DNA from: Aurantibacter_A sp039941195
GTDB taxonomy: Bacteria > Bacteroidota > Bacteroidia > Flavobacteriales > Flavobacteriaceae
Length of the DNA stretch: 64,000 nt
NCBI RefSeq assembly: GCF_039941195.1
Contig: NZ_JBDVFA010000027.1
Location: forward strand, 24,822-88,821
Reading direction: 5' to 3'
Positions 52,516 to 61,223 of the stretch are shown here, one piece after another (positions within the stretch are counted from its first letter, which is position 1; each line of letters begins with the position of its first letter). Below the pieces are notes generated by a model. It was not told where the DNA came from and did not search any database. It saw only the letters and a program-made list of their open reading frames with translations. Both the position numbers and the translations under genes were made by a program.

Positions 52516-53235
52516 TTATGGGTTTGTAGACCATAAGGCGGCACTCTTAAGCATTGCTCTTCGCGGTAGTTTTAAACCTGCTACTATTAATTCTGCAAAA
52601 TCTTCTGGTTGCAAAACACTGTCTTGTGAGTCCTTTTTAGCAAAACCCAAATCAATGGTCATATCAGATTCTATTGTGCTAGGTGTTAAGGTATTTACCC
52701 TAATATTATTTTTTCGTACTTCTTTCATTAGGGATTCTGACATTCCAATAACAGCAAATTTTGAGGCTGAATATGCTGATACATTTGCATTTCCGGTTAA
52801 GCCAGCAGTAGAGGATACATTAATTATATCACCTGAATTTTGGCGCAACAGATATGGTAAAACTTCTTTAGTTACATAGTACATACCCATTACATTGGTT
52901 TGTATAATTTCAGTCCATTGGCTAACCTCCATTTCATTAAAAGAACCAACAGCAGCAATACCTGCATTATTAACTAAAATGTCTATAGACCCAAAAGTTT
53001 CAACAATAGTTTTTATGCTCTTTTGTACCTCTTCATAGTTGCCTACATCAAAAACAGCATAAATTGCCAACACTCCAAACGCTTGTAATTCTGAAACAGT
53101 TTCCTTTAGAACTTTTTCGTTCCTACCAGTAATGGCGACGGCTATGCCTTCTTTAGCAAATGCTAATGCCGTTGCTTTTCCTAATCCTCTACCGCCACCA
53201 GTTATAATTGCTTTTTTATTTTTTAATGGGCTCAT
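52516..53235 (-). CDS. SDR-family reductase (FabG-like)
   Basis: The 239-residue protein has the cofactor motif GGGRGLGKATAL (residues 12-23), NNAG (about 88-91), a catalytic Ser in INVSSTAGL and YSASKFAV (Tyr/Lys near 154-161). This is the classical 3-oxoacyl-ACP-reductase-like group; the substrate is not predictable. It lies 12 bp after the beta-propeller-Dabb gene and is the last gene of the HbpS-like/propeller-Dabb/SDR unit, which hints at processing of a common small molecule. Confidence 0.87.
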   Translation of the reverse strand: MSPLKNKKAIITGGGRGLGKATALAFAKEGIAVAITGRNEKVLKETVSELQAFGVLAIYAVFDVGNYEEVQKSIKTIVETFGSIDILVNNAGIAAVGSFNEMEVSQWTEIIQTNVMGMYYVTKEVLPYLLRQNSGDIINVSSTAGLTGNANVSAYSASKFAVIGMSESLMKEVRKNNIRVNTLTPSTIESDMTIDLGFAKKDSQDSVLQPEDFAELIVAGLKLPRRAMLKSAALWSTNP

Positions 53236-53247
53236 TTGTTTTAATTT

Positions 53248-54777
53248 TTAATTGGTTGTGGTCCAATAATCCATAACAAATACATCTGCTATTATCGGAC
53301 CTACTTTGCTTACTAGGTCTAAGTGTGCTTTATGGAAAAGGTAAATTTCCCTACCGTGTTCGTCATCAAAAGTTAAGGTAAAGGTATGTGTAAAGTCTTT
53401 ACTAGCACCTTCTTCGCTATCATTTATTCCCCATTCAATATAAGTTATTTCAGGGATTTCATTTTTTAGGTTAACAAAGGCTTCTTCTGCTTCTTTAATT
53501 TGTTGTTTTGTAGCATCGGCTTTGTATCTTAAATTGACAATGTGCCGAAGTACTTTTCCATTTCGATTAATTTTAGGGGAAACTTCATAGGATACAATCT
53601 TTTTTAAATCAAACTGATTGGAACCTGCTATTAAAAAGTTCTTTTCATCAATTTTATGAGATTTTAATCCGTAGTAAATAGAATATCCTGTTTCTAAATA
53701 GCTTGTAGGTTTCAGCATGCCTTCTTTGTTAATATTTAGTAGCTGTATGCTGGCGTGGTCTCGTGTGCCAACTGCTAAAACAGCTTGCGTGTCGCTTGCA
53801 GATACTACTTCTATTCGCGTTTGACCAGCGAGTTTGGTGTCATCATTATCTTTTAAAACAAAGTGTGGAATCAATGCTCCTTTCTTATTCACTTTAAATA
53901 CACTTACACCGTCACCATGATATGTGAAGTTTTTTCTTTTTATGAAATTGGTAGTAGGGTCATAATATTTATGATGGCGGTGGCCAACAATTACATAGTT
54001 TGTGTCACCAAAAGTTACTCCGGTAACGGGATAAGCTCCTGTTAAATAACTATCCGTATCATTATCACTTATATTATTAATGTTTTTGAACTTTCCATTA
54101 TCATAAACCCTAAAACTACTAACACCATTATCTTGAAATCCGCCTGTGTATAAAAATGTTTTACCATTTATTTTTGTAGTATACATGCCTATGATTCCAT
54201 CAGTATGTATATTGTCATCATCCTTCATAGATTGTACATGAGTTAACTTTCCATCGCTCTGTATTTTAAAACAACTTAAACCTGGAGTCTCTTCTAAACC
54301 TCCCACAAATAAATAGGAGGAGTTTTTCATATGAATTACTTGTAAGGTAATTGCGGTGCCAAGATGGGTTGTATCGGTGTCTTCTACTAAAGAAACCCGT
54401 TCAAGACTGCCGGTATTTAAAATCTTGAAAGTTTCAATTACGTTACCATATTTATTAGCTACAAAGAGAAAATCTGTACCATTAATGTTGTCAGCAACCA
54501 TACCTCTGGCGGGTCCTTTTTGCATGTGTAATTCATGATTGCTAATGGGTGTAAGAATACCATCTTTGTCCAAACTATATGCATCAATATTTCCTACGCC
54601 TCCAGCATAAACATAATGAGCGCCATTTTTTTCATAGCTAGTAACCGAAACTGTATTATCTCCAGATATGTTCTTAAAACCTTTTCTGTACAGCATTAAA
54701 TCATCCGAAACTTGAGCCATACAAATACCAGATAGAAAGAAAATAAATGTTAGAAGATTAGCTTTTATCCTGTTCAT
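53248..54777 (-). CDS. Secreted beta-propeller protein with C-terminal Dabb domain
   Basis: The 509-residue protein has a signal peptide (ending MAQ, about residue 22), a long beta-propeller-like repeat region (about 30-400) with recurring patterns such as YVYAGGVGNIDAYSLDKDG, YLFVGGLEETPGLSCFKI and FLYTGGFQDNGVSSFRVYDNG, resembling the lactonase/YncE type, and a Dabb (dimeric alpha/beta barrel) domain at about 409-509 (VLRHIVNLRYKADATKQQ ... FHKAHLDLVSKVGPII). Dabb domains occur in small enzymes such as olivetolic acid cyclase and stress proteins. The fusion is unusual. It sits 4 bp after the HbpS-like gene in the same operon. Confidence 0.8.
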   Translation of the reverse strand: MNRIKANLLTFIFFLSGICMAQVSDDLMLYRKGFKNISGDNTVSVTSYEKNGAHYVYAGGVGNIDAYSLDKDGILTPISNHELHMQKGPARGMVADNINGTDFLFVANKYGNVIETFKILNTGSLERVSLVEDTDTTHLGTAITLQVIHMKNSSYLFVGGLEETPGLSCFKIQSDGKLTHVQSMKDDDNIHTDGIIGMYTTKINGKTFLYTGGFQDNGVSSFRVYDNGKFKNINNISDNDTDSYLTGAYPVTGVTFGDTNYVIVGHRHHKYYDPTTNFIKRKNFTYHGDGVSVFKVNKKGALIPHFVLKDNDDTKLAGQTRIEVVSASDTQAVLAVGTRDHASIQLLNINKEGMLKPTSYLETGYSIYYGLKSHKIDEKNFLIAGSNQFDLKKIVSYEVSPKINRNGKVLRHIVNLRYKADATKQQIKEAEEAFVNLKNEIPEITYIEWGINDSEEGASKDFTHTFTLTFDDEHGREIYLFHKAHLDLVSKVGPIIADVFVMDYWTTTN

Positions 54778-54781
54778 GTTC

Positions 54782-55273
54782 TTAAGATTTTATAATTGAT
54801 TCTGCTCCAACAATGGCAATTGCGCGGTCTTGTTCTATGGTTCCACCGCTAACACCAATTGCACCTATAATCTTACCCTCTTTATTTTTGATAGGAACTC
54901 CACCGGGAAAAGTAATTAGACCGTTGTTGGAATGCTCAATATTATAAATAATACCTCCCGGTTGGGTTAGTTCGCCCAATTCCCCAGTATCCATATTAAA
55001 ATATCGCGCTGTTTTGGCTTTTTTGATAGCAACATCAATGCTTCCTAAATACGATTCATCCATCCGTATAAATGCCTTAAGATTGGCTCCAGCATCTACT
55101 ACGGCAATGTTTACTAAAACATTTGTGGTTTCTGCGTTTTTCTTGGCGGCTAAAAGTGCGGTAAATGCTTCATTGTGCGTTATGTCATTGGTTAATTGGG
55201 CATTTGCAGTATAAGCCATTAACATTAGTGTAAGTAACGCAAGCCTATTTTTTATCTGTGCTTGTAATTCCAT
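54782..55273 (-). CDS. GlcG/HbpS-family (heme-binding-like) secreted protein
   Basis: The 163-residue protein has a signal peptide (about residues 1-26, ending NAQ) and a DUF336/GlcG-HbpS domain: ALLAAKKNAETTNVLVNIAVVDAGANLKAF (split), DVAIKKAKTARYFNM and the terminal FPGGVPIKNKEGKIIGAIGVSGGTIEQD (split). HbpS binds heme and degrades or stores iron in Streptomyces; other members are associated with small-molecule metabolism. It is the first gene of a three-gene operon with the propeller-Dabb and SDR genes. The Crp gene (55356) lies upstream on the same strand. Confidence 0.85.
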   Translation of the reverse strand: MELQAQIKNRLALLTLMLMAYTANAQLTNDITHNEAFTALLAAKKNAETTNVLVNIAVVDAGANLKAFIRMDESYLGSIDVAIKKAKTARYFNMDTGELGELTQPGGIIYNIEHSNNGLITFPGGVPIKNKEGKIIGAIGVSGGTIEQDRAIAIVGAESIIKS

Positions 55274-55355
55274 AAATCTCTTTTATAGTTTGATATTGCA
55301 AAAATTATAAACTACATCGAGAAAATAGTTGAACAAGTTCAACTTCAATACATTT

Positions 55356-55928
55356 TTAGGATAGCTTTTTTATTTTACTCAAAAACTCGTGTGTAATACC
55401 TAAGTAGCTCGATGTTTGTCGGTCTGTGAGTTTGGAAGCAATTTCCGGGTAGTTTGTAATAAAGTGAACATAACGTTCTTTTGCAGTTAAACTATGATTT
55501 CTTATAATTCTACGCTGCCATGCAACAATAGATTTTTGAAACATAATTCGAAACAGTTTTTCGGCATTCGGAATTGTATTGTATAAGCTTAACTTATTTT
55601 TTTGAGTAATTATAAGAACCTCACTATCTTCCAAAGCCTGCATGTTTAATTCTGATGGTTTGTGGTTCATAAAACTATCAATGTCCATTAACCACCAATC
55701 TTTAGCTGCAAAATATAGTGTGTTTTCATTGCCTTTTTTATCAATAGTAAAAATCCTAAAACAGCCTTTTGTAACAAAGCCCTCAAATTTACAGATTTGC
55801 CCTTGTTCTAATAAAAATTCCTTTTTTGAAATAGCCTTGGTATGGAAGAATTTGCAGAATTCTTCTTGTTCACTTTTAGAGAATTTGGCGTTTTTATTTA
55901 TATGTTTTAATAGTAACTCGTGAATCAT
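55356..55928 (-). CDS. Crp/Fnr-family regulator (cNMP-binding-type domain)
   Basis: The 190-residue protein has a cyclic-nucleotide-binding beta roll (about residues 20-110: GQICKFEGFVTKGCFRIFTIDKKGNENTLYFA split) and a short C-terminal region (LTAKERYVHFITNYPEIASKLTDRQTSSYLGITHEFLSKIKK split) with a degraded-looking Crp helix-turn-helix, typical of the Bacteroidota Crp group. It starts where the serine hydrolase gene ends (TAATGA overlap of one base), so the two are coupled. It could control the downstream HbpS-like operon as well. Confidence 0.85.
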   Translation of the reverse strand: MIHELLLKHINKNAKFSKSEQEEFCKFFHTKAISKKEFLLEQGQICKFEGFVTKGCFRIFTIDKKGNENTLYFAAKDWWLMDIDSFMNHKPSELNMQALEDSEVLIITQKNKLSLYNTIPNAEKLFRIMFQKSIVAWQRRIIRNHSLTAKERYVHFITNYPEIASKLTDRQTSSYLGITHEFLSKIKKLS

Positions 55929-57022
55929 TACTTACTTTGTGCTAAAGATGGTAAAAATATATCCTGCATAATAGCAAATGGAACTTTGTCTTCTTGCGAA
56001 TTGTAGACACTTCCCGTAAAAACAGCTACCAATTCTAGTTCTGGGAAAATCATAATATATTGACCGCCATTTCCAGTGGCTACTTTTGAAATGATATGGT
56101 TATTCTTTACTTTAAAAGGGATATTCCACCAAAAATAACCATAATCAATACCCGTTATTTTAGTTTTTGGGGTAGTGGCTTCCTCAACCCAATTTTCCGA
56201 AATAATCTGATTGCCTTTCCAACTTCCTTTGTTCAGTATTAATTGACCAATTTTTGCCATGTCTCGCGAAGTCATATACAACCGTTTACCAGAAGAAATA
56301 ATTTTTTTGTTGGTCGTATGCCCCCAATTGATATTGGTGATTTGTAAAGGGTTAAACAAATACTTTTGGGCGAATTCAGCTATAGTAATTCCGGAAGCCT
56401 GACTAATTATTTCGGCAATTAAAATGGCACCCATGGAACAATAATTTGATACAGATCCTGGTTCATTAATTACCGGTAAGTCTAGCGTATATTGCAGCCA
56501 ATCTTTTTTCTTGTACACCTTATCTTCTTGTCCTTTTGAGCTTTTGTTCCAATCGTTGCAATCGAGTCCGCTGGACATTGTCAATAGTTGCTTAATTGTG
56601 ATTTCAGATTTTCTGTTATCTAAATTTTTAAGTGGAGTAGGACTTTTTAAATATTTAAAAATGGGGTCGTTTACATTTTCAATAAACCCTTTGTCTATTG
56701 CAATGCCCATTAGAATTGATCGTATACTTTTTGTTGTAGAACGAAGATCATGTGGTAGGTTCGTTGCTGCTCCGTTAAAATACTCTTCAATAATTAGCTC
56801 CCCATTTTTAATTAATAAAACGCTGTGGAGTTTGTTGTCTTTATTTAGGGCTTTATTAAATAAAGTATGAATTAATGTAGTATCAACGTGTTTTGCTAAT
56901 AAGCTGTTGGTCTTCCATCCATCGTTAAGGTCGCTAGGTTGCGAATAACTATACTTTTCTTGGCCGTAACAAAATGCGTTAGTTATAAGCGCTATAACTA
57001 TAGAAATAGTGAGGTTTTTCAT
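55928..57022 (-). CDS. Beta-lactamase-class-C-like serine hydrolase
   Basis: The 364-residue protein has a signal peptide (about 1-20) and the penicillin-binding-protein/beta-lactamase fold: SxxK in RSTTKS (Ser95, Lys98), LLTMSSGLDCND (about 147-158), the Tyr-containing PGSVSNYCSMGA motif (about 188-199) and GNGGQYIMIFPELE near 319-332. Such exported hydrolases act on D-amino acid peptides or esters. The distribution of motifs is complete, so it is probably active. The next gene, a Crp regulator, overlaps its stop codon. Confidence 0.88.
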   Translation of the reverse strand: MKNLTISIVIALITNAFCYGQEKYSYSQPSDLNDGWKTNSLLAKHVDTTLIHTLFNKALNKDNKLHSVLLIKNGELIIEEYFNGAATNLPHDLRSTTKSIRSILMGIAIDKGFIENVNDPIFKYLKSPTPLKNLDNRKSEITIKQLLTMSSGLDCNDWNKSSKGQEDKVYKKKDWLQYTLDLPVINEPGSVSNYCSMGAILIAEIISQASGITIAEFAQKYLFNPLQITNINWGHTTNKKIISSGKRLYMTSRDMAKIGQLILNKGSWKGNQIISENWVEEATTPKTKITGIDYGYFWWNIPFKVKNNHIISKVATGNGGQYIMIFPELELVAVFTGSVYNSQEDKVPFAIMQDIFLPSLAQSK

Positions 57023-57217
57023 GGTATAGAATAACGGCTGAATTATGATTTGTTGTCATATATTTTATGAAGAATAATTTAGCCGATTCTAAAGATAGCC
57101 AATTGCACTCTTTTCCATAGCGATATTTAACACGCTTTTAATTGATATACGTAATATTACGCTGCTATTATTCTTGTTTCAAAAACCTTAGTGGAAGTAT
57201 ACGTCTGGCAATGCTAT

Positions 57218-57763
57218 CTATACAAAACTAATACCGTGATTTGCGCAAATTTCAGCTACCTTTTCAAAATCTGGTGGACCGGCAGGTAGTTCAGCTAACT
57301 CACCAAACATAACTTCAATTCCAGATGGAAAAGCAGAGCACATCATTTGGGCATTTTCGGTTCCAACCACTGTCCAAGCATGTGGTATGTTCTTAGGAGC
57401 AAATGCCATATCTCCTGCTTTTAAAACTGTTGCTATCCCGTCGACCATAATTTCAACCTGACCCTTAATAACTCGGAATATTTCGTCTTCCTTTGTATGA
57501 ATGTGTGGTGGAATACCAACTCCGGGTTCAACATTAGAAACCCATTCTAATATTTGATTGTCCGTGTCTGACCCTACAAGTTTGTGCGTTTGTATGTCGC
57601 CAATTACATTTAAAACATTGCCTTCAGCATTGGTGATTATTTTTGGGTCATTGGTGCTAACAATTTCAGTGTTTTCATTAGATGATTGACATTTTGCTAA
57701 CGTTGGAAATAGTGTTATGCCTATTCCTAATCCCGATGTTTTGATAAATTGTTTTCTATCCAT
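57218..57763 (-). CDS. Cupin-domain exported protein
   Basis: The 181-residue protein starts MDRKQFIKTSGLGIGITLFPTLAKC, a hybrid Tat-like/lipoprotein export signal (Cys near residue 25), and has a cupin barrel (about 65-150) with IPPHIHTKEDEIFRVIKGQVEIMVDG (His/His/Glu metal ligands) and the second motif PKNIPHAWTVVG (His). It may be a small dioxygenase, isomerase or binding protein in the periplasm. The AraC gene 83 bp upstream on the same strand may regulate it. The gap after it (57023-57217) holds no gene. Confidence 0.85.
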   Translation of the reverse strand: MDRKQFIKTSGLGIGITLFPTLAKCQSSNENTEIVSTNDPKIITNAEGNVLNVIGDIQTHKLVGSDTDNQILEWVSNVEPGVGIPPHIHTKEDEIFRVIKGQVEIMVDGIATVLKAGDMAFAPKNIPHAWTVVGTENAQMMCSAFPSGIEVMFGELAELPAGPPDFEKVAEICANHGISFV

Positions 57764-57846
57764 GATTAAATTTTACTGCAATTTAAATGGATAACGGTCG
57801 GGCTACAATGTGAAAAACTCGGTAAAAACTGCGATAATAGAAGTTT

Positions 57847-58650
57847 TTAGTTTTTACGTAATGCTGAAGGCGTATAACCTGTATGGGTTTTGAAAAAGTA
57901 ACTGAAATAATCTGGAGTTGAAAATCCTAAATCAAAACTTATTTCTTTTATGGTTTTGTCTGAAAATTTTAAATCATGGCGCGACCGCATAAGTAATTGC
58001 TCAATAATAATACTTTTAGAACCTACGTAAAGGACTTCTTGAACACATTCGTTTAAGTATTTAGGTGTAATGTTCAATAAATTGGCATACTCAGCTACTT
58101 CATGATATTCCGTTACATGTTGGTCCACTAACTTTTTAAACTTGTAGACCATATTCGATTTAGAATTATTTTTCGAAGCGATAGATTTAATATTGCATTG
58201 TCCGTCGCAGTACACAAAAAATGTATTCAATAAAGATAATATTGCTTCCTCTTTATGATTTAGCTCCGACCCTATAAGTTCGTCAATCATCTCAAGAATA
58301 GCTTGCGTTCTTTTTTCAATACCCGGACTTAATTTAAATAAGGGGATTTCGCCTGAATTGAATAGTCGTACTTTGTTAATATGAAGATTACTTAAAATAG
58401 GATTATTTAAAACTTCGTTAGTCAAGTGTAGAACATAACCCGATGAGAAGTTCGATTTTTCCCTATGAATGTTCCAATGGTACTTAGAATCAAGAAAAAA
58501 AATAGAATTTGATACATTTTCGTAAAATTCATTATCTATTTCAATGCTACTTACCTGATCTTTTATCCAGCAAACAGCAAAATCATCATTGCTAACCTTA
58601 GTAGTTTTTTCGTTTACTATTTGTGTTATGTTAATAGAATTTATATTCAT
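57847..58650 (-). CDS. AraC-family transcriptional regulator
   Basis: The 267-residue protein has an N-terminal cupin-like ligand domain (about 1-150) and a C-terminal pair of helix-turn-helix motifs (about 165-267: YANLLNITPKYLNECVQEVLYVGSKSI split and TIKEISFDLGFSTPDYFSYFFKTHTGYTPSALRKN split). It should activate nearby genes in response to a small ligand, probably the exported cupin gene 83 bp downstream on the same strand. Confidence 0.9.
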   Translation of the reverse strand: MNINSINITQIVNEKTTKVSNDDFAVCWIKDQVSSIEIDNEFYENVSNSIFFLDSKYHWNIHREKSNFSSGYVLHLTNEVLNNPILSNLHINKVRLFNSGEIPLFKLSPGIEKRTQAILEMIDELIGSELNHKEEAILSLLNTFFVYCDGQCNIKSIASKNNSKSNMVYKFKKLVDQHVTEYHEVAEYANLLNITPKYLNECVQEVLYVGSKSIIIEQLLMRSRHDLKFSDKTIKEISFDLGFSTPDYFSYFFKTHTGYTPSALRKN

Positions 58651-58768
58651 CCATGCTAACTTTTAATTACGGGGGGACGAAATAGAAAATTATAATCTGT
58701 ATTGGAATTTAAATTTAGCACATATCAGCCTATTATTAAAGGAAAAAGAAAAATGAACTTAAACGACT

Positions 58769-59065
58769 TTAATGTGTAGCCATAGTATCACTCCAAGGTA
58801 TTCTGTTTTCAAGTTGTTTTTGAATAGCTTCTGCAGATTTAAGAGCTCTTGTATTACGTGCAACATTTCCAGACATATCAATGGAATCCGTTTTGAGATT
58901 GCCAAGCATTTCAGTTAATAAGTTGTATTCCTTAATATCGTTTTTACGTTCATCGTTCCAATTATTAATCTGAAGTACAATTTCACCAATAGCGTATTAC
59001 AAATACTTTCCAGGTTTTCCTTCCGAAAGTAAGTTTTGCCTAATTTTTCTAAAGAATTTTATCAT
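58769..59065 (-). pseudogene. DUF6090-family remnant with stop codon and deleted membrane helix
   Basis: Reading from ATG 59065 on the minus strand gives MIKFFRKIRQNLLSEGKPGKYL then a stop at 58999-58997, then YAIGEIVLQINNWNDERKND and onward in the same frame to 58769. Intact paralogs here have GEIVL-VIIGILIAL-QINN: the nine hydrophobic codons between GEIVL and QINN are missing without a frame change, removing the membrane span, and the C-terminal part is also missing. So it is decayed by point mutation, internal deletion and truncation. The interval 58651-59214 contains nothing else. Confidence 0.82.
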
Positions 59066-59214
59066 TGGTTAGTGGTTAGTGGTTAATCTAATGAAGCACA
59101 ACGCAGCGCTATGGGCAATTCGTCATTTTTTATGGAAGAATAGTAAAAGCCAACTTAATAGCACCAAGTAATTATTTTTATTCGGTATAGCACTAGTACT
59201 TTTAACTAAAACAC

Positions 59215-59697
59215 TTACTCTTTTTTTTCGAAACGCTTTCTTAAATTTTCTCCATATTCAATAAAAGCGCCATCGAAAAATTGTTTGTTTGGACTTTTTA
59301 ACAACGCCCCAAAACCTGGTGATAGGATCATTCCATTTACCAATGACTTTCTGGATTCCCAATTTTTTTTACTTAACATTTTGTTTTCGTTCTGCAAAAA
59401 TAAATTCTCAACATGCCGAATTTCCGCAGCAAATAAGTGAAAACCATGATTATGTTCATCTTCCGATAAGGCATCTGGATTCTCTCTAAAAGTTGAAATT
59501 ATTCTTGATGATTCTTGGGTAGCACCTAAACTTAAAAGTATATTAATATCTAAAGCAGCAATCTCATGAAACGTCGATGCTTGTGTAGCTTTTGTATTGG
59601 CCTTAATTTGTAATCCTACAAAAACCAGCGAAATAACGACAGCTATAGCAGATATGATTTCAGCAATTAAAGCGTATTCTTCAAGTATTTCTTTCAT
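59215..59697 (-). CDS. Hypothetical protein with one N-terminal membrane span
   Basis: The 160-residue protein has one membrane span (about residues 9-29, LIAEIISAIAVVISLVFVGL) followed by a helical soluble part (QIKANTKATQASTFHEIAAL, RHVENLFLQNENKMLSKKNW). Proteins of this shape are common, unannotated, in marine bacteria. No family function is known to me. It lies amid DUF6090 genes on the same strand and shares their topology (short N terminus, one helix, soluble tail) but not their MIKFF start. Confidence 0.65.
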   Translation of the reverse strand: MKEILEEYALIAEIISAIAVVISLVFVGLQIKANTKATQASTFHEIAALDINILLSLGATQESSRIISTFRENPDALSEDEHNHGFHLFAAEIRHVENLFLQNENKMLSKKNWESRKSLVNGMILSPGFGALLKSPNKQFFDGAFIEYGENLRKRFEKKE

Positions 59698-59832
59698 AAT
59701 TATCCTGTATTTAGTTATTTAAATTTCTTTAAATGTTCATTTTGTCGCGTTTAGTTAGTGGAATCGGAACATTTTCATCTTTTAAAACAAATATTAATCA
59801 GAAAAACTACCGACGGAATTTACCAATTAAAA

Positions 59833-59858
59833 ACTAGCCAAGGCCATTAAATATACAG
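59833..59858 (+). repeat. Dispersed short repeat, copy 2
   Basis: A 26-base stretch starting ACTAGCCAAGGCC matches 21 of 26 positions with 28215-28240. It lies just downstream of the DUF6090 gene stop on the opposite strand. Both copies are non-coding. Confidence 0.35.
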
Positions 59859-59877
59859 GGCTTAACTTTAATTTCTT

Positions 59878-60954
59878 CTAATTCGTTTCAAATTTATTTA
59901 AGTGAGCTACCATTCCATTTTTCATAATAAATAAAGATGTAATTTCATTTAAACTATCTCTTACAAACTCTCCTTTAAGGTAAATATCAGTCTGACCAAA
60001 TATCTTATCTGTTGTTTCAAAATAGAAATAATCCATATCTTCAAGATCTCCATTCGTTACGCCTACTAAACCATTGTCTTTTATCTGAATTTTATAGTTT
60101 AAATCTGGAATTGGACCATTGTACCCCTCGAACTTTACAACTTTAAAATCACCCACATATTCATGTAGTTGTGCTGTGGTTAGATGCACTAAATTATGTG
60201 GTATAAAATCGGGAAGCGTTTCATCACTTTCAATAAGGGCATTAATTTGTTTGTATGCATTAATTGCATTTTCTCTAAATAGTGTAACATTATATGCCAA
60301 GTGTACCCAGCCAGCATTTTGGTATAGATATACATCATTTTTATAATAAGGGTCATTCAGGAAAAAATTAATCATCTCATCTTCTAATTGAGGCCGATCT
60401 AATCTGTAATACCAATCTTTACTTTTGGCTAACTCGTCCCTCACTCTATCTGTAATAAAGTCCATTCGATTATCGAACTTGTCTATTTCGTATTTGTTAT
60501 AAATATATATCTCGTGTAATGGCTCAATAACTGCTTTCAGTTTTTTTGGTACATTATCAATATTTTCTATGAGGTTAGTATATCCATTAGCATGAATTTT
60601 CATATGAAAAGCGTTCATAATAGCATATCTTAAAGCATTTCGATTTTCATTTTTATAATCATCAAAGGTTAGTTTATCTGTTTGTATTAAGTTGATGATT
60701 GAATCTTTTGTTTTATAATAGGCAATTAGTTCGTCCGATTTTTGAATATCCAGTCCTAAATCATTTTGTATTTCTTTTAAAATAGAAACAATTTTATTTT
60801 CGGTTTTTCGCTGTTCGTTTTTATTATTTATTTGAAGCGCGATAAGAATACCAATAATAACAAGCACAATTTCTCCAATTGCATAAAGTAGGTATTTGCT
60901 GAACTTATTTTCTGAGAGTAGTCGTTGTCTTATGTGTCTAAAGAACTTAATCAT
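59878..60954 (-). CDS. DUF6090-family membrane protein (copy 1)
   Basis: The 358-residue protein starts MIKFFRHIRQRLLSENKFSKYLLYAIGEIVLVIIGILIALQINN: a basic cytoplasmic lead, one membrane span (about residues 26-43) and a long helical periplasmic tail with a C-terminal beta-rich part (about 265-358). This is the DUF6090 pattern, expanded in flavobacterial genomes; function unknown. A fragment of another such gene start (MIKFF) lies just upstream at 61063, suggesting a history of duplication. Confidence 0.85.
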   Translation of the reverse strand: MIKFFRHIRQRLLSENKFSKYLLYAIGEIVLVIIGILIALQINNKNEQRKTENKIVSILKEIQNDLGLDIQKSDELIAYYKTKDSIINLIQTDKLTFDDYKNENRNALRYAIMNAFHMKIHANGYTNLIENIDNVPKKLKAVIEPLHEIYIYNKYEIDKFDNRMDFITDRVRDELAKSKDWYYRLDRPQLEDEMINFFLNDPYYKNDVYLYQNAGWVHLAYNVTLFRENAINAYKQINALIESDETLPDFIPHNLVHLTTAQLHEYVGDFKVVKFEGYNGPIPDLNYKIQIKDNGLVGVTNGDLEDMDYFYFETTDKIFGQTDIYLKGEFVRDSLNEITSLFIMKNGMVAHLNKFETN

Positions 60955-60960
60955 GTTTAA

Positions 60961-61063
60961 GGGTTTTAAATCTTCCGCAAGCGGCTAACGCTACCAAATG
61001 TCTTACGGATATTCGATTTTGCTTTGCAAAATCATGTTTTGATACGCTAAAGAATTTTATCAT
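60961..61063 (-). other. DUF6090 start fragment and hairpin-rich intergenic remnant
   Basis: From ATG 61063 the minus strand reads MIKFFSVSKHDFAK, after which similarity to DUF6090 ends at once. The same stretch holds hairpins: GATTTTGC-TTT-GCAAAATC (61015-61033) and CCGC-AA-GCGG (about 60975-60984). It looks like a 5' gene end joined to a palindromic intergenic element. The function is unknown, and the frame continues into the downstream gene start, so it should not be called a gene. Confidence 0.4.
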
Positions 61064-61223
61064 TTGGTGAGTGGTTTGGTTATAGCGGTGCTCAACGGTT
61101 TTGCTATAATTTTGTTGTGGAATGGACCTGAGTACTTGCCACTTAAAAATTAGATTATTTAATGTTAATTGTTTTGCTTTAATTAGATGGAAACAATAAA
61201 TCATAGCTGGGGTCGTACGTTCG

